This document shows, piece by piece, positions 1-5,569 of a stretch of DNA of 5,569 bases (positions are counted from its first letter, which is position 1; every line of letters starts with the position of its first letter). The stretch covers positions 1 through 5,569 of the forward strand of contig JAHDIL010000143.1 of NCBI GenBank assembly GCA_020630835.1, given 5' to 3'. A model generated the notes under the pieces. The model did not search any database and was not told where the DNA came from. It worked only from the letters and a program-made list of their open reading frames with translations. This DNA comes from Verrucomicrobiota bacterium. Its GTDB lineage: Bacteria > Verrucomicrobiota > Verrucomicrobiia > Verrucomicrobiales > DEV007. The position numbers and the translations under genes are program-made.

Positions 1-119
1 AAAAGGTCGAGGGTTGCTTAGGAGAATTTTCGGTGGGAATTAGCCTTTGGAGGATGGTTGATGCTGTCTGCGTTCTTCCCCAGTTGAGCAGCTATGGTGG
101 GGCTCCTCCCCCAACCGAA

Positions 120-157
120 GTTAGCGAGGCTGAGTAGTCATCCTAGGCTAGCTTTTT
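120..157 (+). terminator. Probable Rho-independent terminator of an unseen upstream gene
   Basis: An interrupted hairpin is followed directly by five T (153-157). Bases 120-125 (GTTAGC) pair with 147-152 (GCTAGC) with one G-U pair. After a small internal loop (126 against 145-146), 127-129 pair with 142-144. After one mismatch, 131-133 pair with 138-140 around a GTAG tetraloop. The T run on the + side only implies termination of rightward transcription entering from the left edge, which would insulate the oxidoreductase gene. A second GC-rich hairpin (96-102 with 109-116, one bulge) lies just upstream without a T tract. Pairing was done by eye and no energy was computed. Confidence 0.5.
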
Positions 158-271
158 AACGGTCTTTTTAGATTGTGTCAGCGGTTTGCTTGCGCTCGGC
201 CTGATACCTGCTCTGCTTGTTTGTGTGAGGCGACTGGACGCTTTAGGTTTTGCCGTTAACACTTTTCCCTT

Positions 272-2377
272 ATGTCAGATCAATCTCAGCGCGCTACCCC
301 TGTCAGTCGCATTAAAAAGGAAGTCGTCATTTTAGGCGGAGGATTTGCTGGTGTTTTTTGCGGGCAAAGGCTGGCGAAGGAGCTCAAAAAATCAGGCTTC
401 CGTCCCGAGGACGCAGCGATTGTTTCAAACCAGAACTACATGGTTTTCCAACCGATGTTGGCAGAGGTGGCTGGGGCATCGATTGCGCCACGTCATGTGA
501 TCAGTCCTATTCGTCAGCTTTGTAAAGGCCTCAGCGTCTACCGTGGAATTGTCGAACACATCGACTTGGAGAAGAAGGAGGTGCATGTAGACACCGGTCA
601 CTATTCGGCGGATGTCATCATCGAGTTTAACCACGTCGTCTTGGCGCTAGGTGCTGAGATCGATTTAAGTCGCGTCCCGGGCATGCCTGAACATGCCTTT
701 CTCATGCAAAATGTGGGTGACGCCATGGTCCTGCGCTCCACCATTATTTCACGTATCGAGGAGGCTAATGCGGAGCACCGCCCACACATCAAGCGACGGC
801 TGCTCACCTTCGTTGTGGTGGGAGGCGGGTATTCAGGCGTGGAAACGGCTGGTGAAATCCTAGATATGCTTAAAGAGGCGGTCGATTTCTACAGAGGAGT
901 TTCGGCAGACGACTACAAAGTGATCCTGGTGCATAGCCGCGATCGCATATTGCAAACCCTGACTGAGGATTTGGGGCACTACGCGGGTGCTAAGCTCGCT
1001 GATCGTGGGTTAGAATTGCGCCTGAAGGAAAGAGTGCGTGCCGTTACCGCTACTAAGGTTTACTTGAATTCGGGCGATGAAATTGAGACTGCTACAGTTG
1101 TTTCGACGGTAGGCAATGCGCCAAATTCTGCCATTCGCAGTCTTTGCTCGCGCGAATCGGTGCCTCACGAGCGAAACTGGATCAGTGGTGAGGCTACCCT
1201 TCAGGTGAAGGGATTGGAGAATGTATGGGCGGCCGGAGATTGCGCCAGTATCCCCTATCTGGCCGGGGAAGAAGGCGATCATTGCCCTCAGACCGCTCAG
1301 TTCGCCATGCGTCAGGGTATTCTACTTGCTCAGAATATCGGACGGAGTCTCCGAGGGGAAGCCCTGAAACCTTTTACCTTTAAAAATCTTGGAGAACTCG
1401 CCTCAATTGGACACCATACGGCCGTCGCCAGTATCATGGGTATGCAGTTCTCAGGCTTCATCGCCTGGTTTATGTGGCGGACAATCTATCTGTCTAAGCT
1501 CCCGCGCTTAGATCGAAAGCTGAGGGTTGTTCTAGACTGGACGCTCGACCTGTTTTTTCCTCGTGATATCAATTTGCTTAACCCCAGTTACACAGAGGTG
1601 CTACAGGAGGTGCATCTCGAGCCGGACGATATCTTGTTTAACTCCGGTGAGCCTGCTTTTTCTCTTTATGTCGTGAAGTCTGGGCAGATCGACTTGGTTG
1701 ATAAGGAGAGCCGTGTTGTGAGGAGCATCGAACCTGGAGATTTCTTTGGAGAGCGTGCCTTAGTCCACGGTGGTGGGTATCTCTACAATGCGGTAGCGCG
1801 GGGAGCAACTGAACTGGTAGCCCTGGCCGGCGATGTCGTCTTGCCGTTCTTTCATACAAGCCGACGCTTTAAGCGCGTCCTGGCCAAGACAACTGCGCAG
1901 AGCTCTGCTGAGGCGGAGGTAGATGCGATTGTCGGAAAGTTGGATTCGGAACTTCTTGAGAAACCTGTAGATGAGGTGATGCGCACGGACCTGGCCGTTT
2001 TGAAAAAAACGGACACGCTGGCTTGTGCTCTCACGATGTTCCAGAAGCGCCGGTTCTCGAGCTACCCGCTAGTCGATGGTGAAGGCAAGCTCAACGGCGT
2101 GCTTAGCCGGGAAGACTTTTTCGATTATCTGAAGAAAGATGAAGCGAAATTGGAGTCTAGCCTTGAGGGAATCTCCCTTATGCACCTACCTGTTTGCTTT
2201 GATTCAGTGAGCGTTTCCGAAGCGCTCGAATGCATGGTTCGCAGCGGTCGTTACAAGTGTCTCGTCACCAATAGCGACCAAAAACTGGTTGGTATCGTCG
2301 CTGTCCTAGATCTCTTAGGGCAACAAGCTGAGAAAGCCTTAGCGGCACAAGCATCACCAGATCGGTCAGAAGTCTAG
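272..2377 (+). CDS. NDH-2-like FAD-dependent NAD(P)H:quinone oxidoreductase fused to a cNMP-binding-like domain and two CBS domains
   Basis: A 701-residue protein in three parts. Residues 15-430 are a type II NADH dehydrogenase-like flavoprotein, which would pass electrons from NAD(P)H through FAD to membrane quinone without pumping protons. The FAD dinucleotide motif GGGFAG is at 22-27, the NAD(P)H motif GGGYSG followed by E191 at 184-191, and the FAD-closing AAGD at 320-323. TAQFAMRQG at 341-349 sits where NDH-2 enzymes contact quinone. There is no signal peptide. The stretch 385-432, aromatic and hydrophobic with basic patches, fits the peripheral membrane anchor at the cytoplasmic face. 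Residues 440-535 resemble a cyclic-nucleotide-binding domain with FGE at 492-494, but no Arg appears at the phosphate-binding position. Residues 564-622 and 632-685 form a CBS pair, with DGEGKLNGVLSRED at 602-615. Usual NDH-2 enzymes are roughly 400-450 residues, so about 260 residues are added sensor. The ATG start is chosen because the FAD motif follows about 20 residues later; there is no Shine-Dalgarno before it (ACTTTTCCCTT). S52 stands where many family members have an acidic FAD-ribose ligand. Oxidoreductase class is sure; substrate choice and sensor ligands are not. Confidence 0.9.
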   Translation: MSDQSQRATPVSRIKKEVVILGGGFAGVFCGQRLAKELKKSGFRPEDAAIVSNQNYMVFQPMLAEVAGASIAPRHVISPIRQLCKGLSVYRGIVEHIDLEKKEVHVDTGHYSADVIIEFNHVVLALGAEIDLSRVPGMPEHAFLMQNVGDAMVLRSTIISRIEEANAEHRPHIKRRLLTFVVVGGGYSGVETAGEILDMLKEAVDFYRGVSADDYKVILVHSRDRILQTLTEDLGHYAGAKLADRGLELRLKERVRAVTATKVYLNSGDEIETATVVSTVGNAPNSAIRSLCSRESVPHERNWISGEATLQVKGLENVWAAGDCASIPYLAGEEGDHCPQTAQFAMRQGILLAQNIGRSLRGEALKPFTFKNLGELASIGHHTAVASIMGMQFSGFIAWFMWRTIYLSKLPRLDRKLRVVLDWTLDLFFPRDINLLNPSYTEVLQEVHLEPDDILFNSGEPAFSLYVVKSGQIDLVDKESRVVRSIEPGDFFGERALVHGGGYLYNAVARGATELVALAGDVVLPFFHTSRRFKRVLAKTTAQSSAEAEVDAIVGKLDSELLEKPVDEVMRTDLAVLKKTDTLACALTMFQKRRFSSYPLVDGEGKLNGVLSREDFFDYLKKDEAKLESSLEGISLMHLPVCFDSVSVSEALECMVRSGRYKCLVTNSDQKLVGIVAVLDLLGQQAEKALAAQASPDRSEV

Positions 2378-2390
2378 TTTGATTCGTTTA

Positions 2391-2469
2391 TTTGGCACGA
2401 AAGGGCTATTTTTATGGCGCTATTTAGTTTTTATGGCATAATATTGTTATTGTGCCAAAGATCGTGCCA
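2391..2469. promoter_or_regulatory. Candidate operator array and promoter of the fic-like gene
   Basis: Five TGGC/GCCA elements fall within 77 bases: TGGC at 2393-2396, 2415-2418 and 2434-2437, and GCCA at 2454-2457 and 2466-2469. TTTTTATGGC is repeated exactly at 2409-2418 and 2428-2437 (19-base period), each time preceded by CTATTT (2406, 2420). TTTGGCAC at 2391-2398 has its perfect inverted copy GTGCCAAA at 2452-2459, which includes the GTG start. ATGGCGCTAT at 2414-2423 is an imperfect palindrome. CATAAT at 2437-2442 is a possible -10 box; I find no good -35 at 16-18 bases. The array flanks a gene whose product starts with a DNA-binding domain, so autoregulation is a reasonable inference, not something the sequence proves. 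Confidence 0.45.
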
Positions 2470-3876
2470 GAAAAAGAATATCGTGTCATAAAAGATTCCG
2501 TGGGTCGCCTAGCGGGGAACGCAGCGGTTGCTGATCTGCTTGCGCTCTCTGAGATCGGATTTAGTAGGCGGACATTACAACGTCGACTTGATGAGCTATG
2601 TCAGCGCGGAGAATTGATCGCCGAGGGCGCAGGTCGCGGGCGGCGATACAGAGTGGCAGGAGTGCCGGTCAAGGATTCTGCGGGTGTGGACTTTCCTATT
2701 TTCGTGGAATCGGAGGTTGTAGAATATCAAGCTCAACCCACAGGTTGGCTCAGCCCCGAAGGTAGAGAACTCCGGCGAGCCGTTCGGCTCCCTATTAAAG
2801 AGCGCATGCCCGTGGGATACGATCCCTCATTCCTACAAACTTATCGTCCCAACAAGACTTTTTACCTTCCCGCTAGCCTTCGTGAAGAGCTGAAGGGACT
2901 CGGTGAAGTGGGCGTTTCGAGTTTGCCTGCCGGAACGTATTTGAGGCAAATTCTTAGCCGATTACTTATCGATCTGGCCTGGAACTCCAGCCGCTTGGAG
3001 GGCAATACCTATTCTCTCATTGAAACGGAGAGATTGCTGAAATTAGGCGAGTCCGTGGATGGAAAAGCCACTCATGAGGCTCAAATGATCCTTAATCACA
3101 AAGCAGCTATTGAGATGCTGGCTGATACCACAGAGGAGATCGGATTCAATCGCTACACCTTGTGCAATATTCATGCACTTTTGTCCGAGAACTTGATGAG
3201 TGATCCCGTTCTTTGTGGAAGTCTACGCCATCGGCCGGTGGGCATCTCAGGGACGGTGTATCTGCCGCTTGAGGTGCCGCAACAGATTGAAGAGTATTTC
3301 ACTGAGATACTCTCAAAAGCTAGCGAGATTCGAGATCCTTTTGAGGCGTCTTTTTTCGTTATGGTGCATCTACCCTATTTGCAGGCGTTCGAAGAAGTGA
3401 ATAAGCGTGTGTCACGACTGGCTGCCAACATACCAATGATTCGTCACAATCTGTGTCCCTTGTCATTCGTCGATGTGGAGACCGATGATTACGTTCATGC
3501 TCTGATTGCTGTCTACGAGCTACAGCGGGTAGACTATTTGAGAGACGTCTTTGCTTGGGCATACAGGCGCTCTGCTGAAAAATACAAGGCGCTGCGTTTC
3601 TCCTTAGGAGATCCCGATCCTTTTCGTATGCGATACCGTGAGGAGCTTAAGGAAGTTGTTCGTGAAATTGTGCGTTTTCGTGAGCAGTCTCCTATGGAAG
3701 ATCGGGTCATACATAAAGCCAGTGAAATACCGGATGAAGCACGTGATCAGTTTATCAAAACGGTAATGATTGAGCTGAAAAGCTTACACGAGGGGAACAT
3801 TGCTCGCTACCGTTTGCGTCCTGGAGAGTTTGCCTCATGGAAGGCGTGTGGAGAACTCGCTAGCCTAGAGAGGTAG
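2452..3876 (+). CDS. Winged-helix/Fic-domain protein with a His-less Fic loop
   Basis: A 474-residue soluble protein. Residues about 17-70 form a winged-helix DNA-binding domain, with a likely recognition helix FSRRTLQRRLDEL (37-49) and a basic wing GRGRRYRV (61-68). Residues about 140-375 are a Fic domain. Fic enzymes usually transfer AMP or another phosphate-containing group from a nucleotide to a target hydroxyl, using a loop HxFx(D/E)GNxRxxR. Here the aligned loop is QAFEEVNKRVSR (311-322): F313, E315, N317, R319 and R322 are kept, the catalytic His is Gln 311, and Lys 318 follows the Asn. The N-terminal inhibitory motif (S/T)xxxE(G/N) is present as SSRLEG (179-184), and the flap is around 256-283. 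The C-terminal region (390-474) is charged and I do not recognise it. I recall related Fic homologues with a similar PYLQxFE/DxVNKR loop, so the Gln is probably a clade trait and not damage. The GTG start has no Shine-Dalgarno; a second in-frame GTG at 2464 is an alternative. The stop overlaps the convergent TRAP gene by 17 bases. Fic family is secure; whether it still modifies targets or works purely as a regulator is open. Confidence 0.88.
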   Translation: MPKIVPEKEYRVIKDSVGRLAGNAAVADLLALSEIGFSRRTLQRRLDELCQRGELIAEGAGRGRRYRVAGVPVKDSAGVDFPIFVESEVVEYQAQPTGWLSPEGRELRRAVRLPIKERMPVGYDPSFLQTYRPNKTFYLPASLREELKGLGEVGVSSLPAGTYLRQILSRLLIDLAWNSSRLEGNTYSLIETERLLKLGESVDGKATHEAQMILNHKAAIEMLADTTEEIGFNRYTLCNIHALLSENLMSDPVLCGSLRHRPVGISGTVYLPLEVPQQIEEYFTEILSKASEIRDPFEASFFVMVHLPYLQAFEEVNKRVSRLAANIPMIRHNLCPLSFVDVETDDYVHALIAVYELQRVDYLRDVFAWAYRRSAEKYKALRFSLGDPDPFRMRYREELKEVVREIVRFREQSPMEDRVIHKASEIPDEARDQFIKTVMIELKSLHEGNIARYRLRPGEFASWKACGELASLER

Positions 3877-5569
3877 GCGTTTTTCTGCTCAATAGAGCAA
3901 CTGAACCTAACAGAATCACTCCGGATAAGTCGTGAATAGTTAGCAGCCAAGATTCGGGGAAAAGAAAAGCATCTCCCGGGTAAAGCATCAGCGCCGCTGC
4001 TGCGAATAAAACCGTTCGCATCAACGTGCTTAGTCTAGAACGTAGATATCCTGACAGAGCTGCGGCAAATGCTACGATTCCAAGAGCGGCAATTGCTGTC
4101 GAATAGACGATGGCAATTAGTGGTGGCATGCCGCCGTCTGCTGATAGGAGCAATAGCTCAGGTCGGAAGACAAACATGTAAGGCAGAGTGAACCCGACGA
4201 GAGCAACTCGAAATGCGGCGAGGCTAGTGGGCACAATTTTTGAGCCAGCTACTGAACTCGCCGCATATGCAGCGAGGGCTACGGGTGGGGTCACCATGCT
4301 CATCATGCCAAAATAGAAGATGAAGAAATGGGCTGCTAGAGGGACTACGCCAAGGTTGCCAAGAACTGGGCCAACTAACGTTGCCATAAGAAGATAGCAT
4401 ACGACTGAGGGTAGCCCCATTCCGAGCACGAGTGCTCCTACCATGATCAGCATGAGAGCGCCTAGGAGATTGTTTTCTGCTAGCGGAAGGATCATCGCCG
4501 GAAAGCGCGAACCCACTCCGGTTAGCGTGACGACTCCGATGATGATGCCTACGCAGGCAGAGGCACAAATCAGCGGGACGACATCGCGTCCGGCACCTCG
4601 AACGGCCTCGATAAGCTTCGCGGGATTCAACCGGGTTTCTGGATGGAAAAAGCTCAATATAATGAGCACAATAAGAGCAAAGCTGACGGCTCGGAACGGA
4701 GTAAACCCCAGCACTAAAAAAGTGATCAAGCTCGCGAGAGAGGCCACAAAAAGCACGCCCTTAAAAGGGGGGATCGCTTGTGCGGATGATTCGTTGGGTG
4801 GGCCTTCTGGGGCTGCCGCTGGGTCTCGATCAGTAGCGTTGGCAAGGCGTAGAGAGTGAAAATGAACGAAAAGAAAAATCGATAGGTAGTAGAGGATCGC
4901 TGGAATGAGAGCCGATTGAATGATTTGAAGATAGGTCACCGATGGTTGCACGATCTCTAGCATTAGGTAAGCAGCTGCCCCCATTACTGGTGGCACGAGT
5001 GCTCCTCCTGAGCTGGATGCGGCCTCGATTCCGCCAGCAATTTCGCGCCGAAATCCGGACGCACGCATCAGTGGAATGGTAAAGGTTCCCGTCGTTACCA
5101 CGTTCGCTACCGCGCTTCCTGATAATGATCCCATGAAGCCGCTGCTGACGACAGCTACCTTTGCAGGGGCTCCCACGCTGTTGCGGAAGACTCGCTGAGC
5201 AAAGTCGATGATGAAGCCAGTAGCACCTGTAACATTGAGAAAAGCACCGAATACGACGAACAGGAACACGTAACGAAACATCACCCCGAGTGCGACGCCA
5301 AAAATGCCCTGACCGTGCAAAGCCGCTTGAGGGACGGTTCGATCCAGGCTGTATCCCCGGTGAGGTAGAAGCCAATCCGGAAGGTTTGGCCCGGTTAGCG
5401 CATAGGTGAGGAAAAGCAACGCTAGAATCGGTAAAGCCCACCCCATACAGCGCCGCGCGGCTTCTAGGACCAAAAGAAGAAGGGTGATGGCTACACTTAT
5501 GTCTAGAGGGGTTTCCTGACCGGGGCGATTTCCTAGAGCTTGGCCGCCTATCCATAGAGACTGAAAGGT
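3860..5569 (-). CDS. TRAP transporter fused permease (DctQM type), 5' end cut by the window edge
   Basis: Inner-membrane permease of a tripartite ATP-independent periplasmic transporter, which imports organic solutes, often carboxylates, using a Na+ or H+ gradient. 569 residues are visible. The frame has no stop between TTG 5473 and the right edge. The 32 extra residues (including RPGQETPLD, leading into LLLLVLEAARRCMGW) match the conserved stretch of fused permeases before this point, so the TTG at 5473 is not the start and the N-terminal DctQ-like helices lie mostly outside. Numbering from the codon at 5473, the large DctM subunit has SGSAVANVVTTGTFTIPLM (118-136), EAASSSGGALVPPVMGAAA (150-168), GMGLPSVVCY (351-360) and YFGMMSMVTPPVALAAYAA (387-405). 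These are the paired re-entrant-loop and transport motifs. A polar linker (about 208-238) joins the halves, and the remainder is a run of hydrophobic segments. Fused permeases usually pair with a TAXI-type binding protein; none is visible here and it may lie beyond 5569. The substrate cannot be read from the permease. The 3' end overlaps the fic-like gene by 17 bases. Confidence 0.9.
   Translation of the reverse strand, partial: TFQSLWIGGQALGNRPGQETPLDISVAITLLLLVLEAARRCMGWALPILALLFLTYALTGPNLPDWLLPHRGYSLDRTVPQAALHGQGIFGVALGVMFRYVFLFVVFGAFLNVTGATGFIIDFAQRVFRNSVGAPAKVAVVSSGFMGSLSGSAVANVVTTGTFTIPLMRASGFRREIAGGIEAASSSGGALVPPVMGAAAYLMLEIVQPSVTYLQIIQSALIPAILYYLSIFLFVHFHSLRLANATDRDPAAAPEGPPNESSAQAIPPFKGVLFVASLASLITFLVLGFTPFRAVSFALIVLIILSFFHPETRLNPAKLIEAVRGAGRDVVPLICASACVGIIIGVVTLTGVGSRFPAMILPLAENNLLGALMLIMVGALVLGMGLPSVVCYLLMATLVGPVLGNLGVVPLAAHFFIFYFGMMSMVTPPVALAAYAASSVAGSKIVPTSLAAFRVALVGFTLPYMFVFRPELLLLSADGGMPPLIAIVYSTAIAALGIVAFAAALSGYLRSRLSTLMRTVLFAAAALMLYPGDAFLFPESWLLTIHDLSGVILLGSVALLSRKTPTSLG
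3863..3884 (+). terminator. Short intrinsic terminator of the fic-like gene, inside the TRAP gene's 3' end
   Basis: GCCTA (3863-3867) pairs perfectly with TAGGC (3874-3878) around a six-base loop GAGAGG, followed by G and five T (3880-3884). The fic stop codon TAG (3874-3876) is part of the 3' arm. A second perfect 5-bp hairpin follows (TGCTC 3886-3890 with GAGCA 3895-3899, AATA loop) but has no T tract. The T run is only on the + side, so the element serves the fic transcript. It lies within the last codons of the oppositely oriented permease gene. The stem is short, so this is a moderate call. Confidence 0.4.

Noticed and set aside
61..87. Tiny ORF of eight codons with GGAGG (49-53) seven bases upstream
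   Set aside because: Good Shine-Dalgarno spacing, but far too short to support on its own, and it ends before the terminator with no sign of a leader-peptide attenuation arrangement.
3..137. Open + strand frame from the left edge, ending in TAG at 135-137, as the tail of an upstream gene
   Set aside because: Only about 44 codons with no recognisable motif, and a run this long is fairly likely by chance. The terminator at 120-157 would fit it, but a second frame ending at 41-43 is equally possible, so I do not annotate it.
143..152. Ten-base CTAGGCTAGC with an inverted copy at 3859-3868
   Set aside because: One copy is a terminator arm and the other is coding plus terminator sequence. The repeat is short and partly self-complementary, with no other sign of a mobile element.
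158..271. Promoter for the oxidoreductase gene
   Set aside because: TTG-type hexamers such as TTGCTT (186) and TTGTTT (217) have no acceptable -10 at 16-18 bases. A promoter probably exists here but I cannot place it.
4830..5555. Long - strand frame of 241 codons overlapping the permease, and similar frames at 4224-4568 and + 4443-4859
   Set aside because: They lie wholly inside the permease gene in other frames. Their translations are rich in Arg, Ser and His with no domain sense, while the permease frame shows clear family motifs.

Overview
The window holds three protein-coding genes. Two lie head to tail on the + strand, and the third converges on them from the - strand and runs off the right edge. 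Base composition is moderate, and all three genes are ordinary bacterial types. Neither visible + strand start has a convincing Shine-Dalgarno sequence. The oxidoreductase-plus-sensor architecture reminds me of Verrucomicrobiota or Planctomycetota, but nothing here is a lineage marker, so the placement is a weak guess. I see no tRNA, rRNA, CRISPR array, insertion sequence or attachment site.

Layout: 1-157 ends in a probable intrinsic terminator (120-157) for an unseen upstream + strand transcript. 158-271 is a leader with no promoter I can defend. 272-2377 encodes a 701-residue NDH-2-like NAD(P)H:quinone oxidoreductase fused to a cyclic-nucleotide-binding-like domain and a pair of CBS domains. 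2378-2451 is AT-rich and, together with the first codons of the next gene, carries a cluster of TGGC/GCCA elements that looks like an operator. 2452-3876 encodes a winged-helix/Fic fusion in which Gln replaces the usual catalytic His of the Fic loop. 3860-5569 (- strand) encodes a DctQM-type fused TRAP transporter permease. Its true start lies beyond the window, because the frame is open to the edge.

How the genes relate: the oxidoreductase would feed electrons from NAD(P)H to membrane quinones, with C-terminal domains that may sense nucleotides. The Fic protein looks like a self-contained regulator that may control its own gene through the adjoining repeats. The TRAP permease would import an unidentified organic solute using an ion gradient and needs a separate binding protein, which is not visible here. 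I see no evidence that the three form one pathway. The most interesting items are the His-less Fic loop beside its repeat array, the three-part oxidoreductase fusion with a cNMP pocket that appears to lack its phosphate-binding Arg, and the fic terminator embedded in the 3' end of the TRAP gene.
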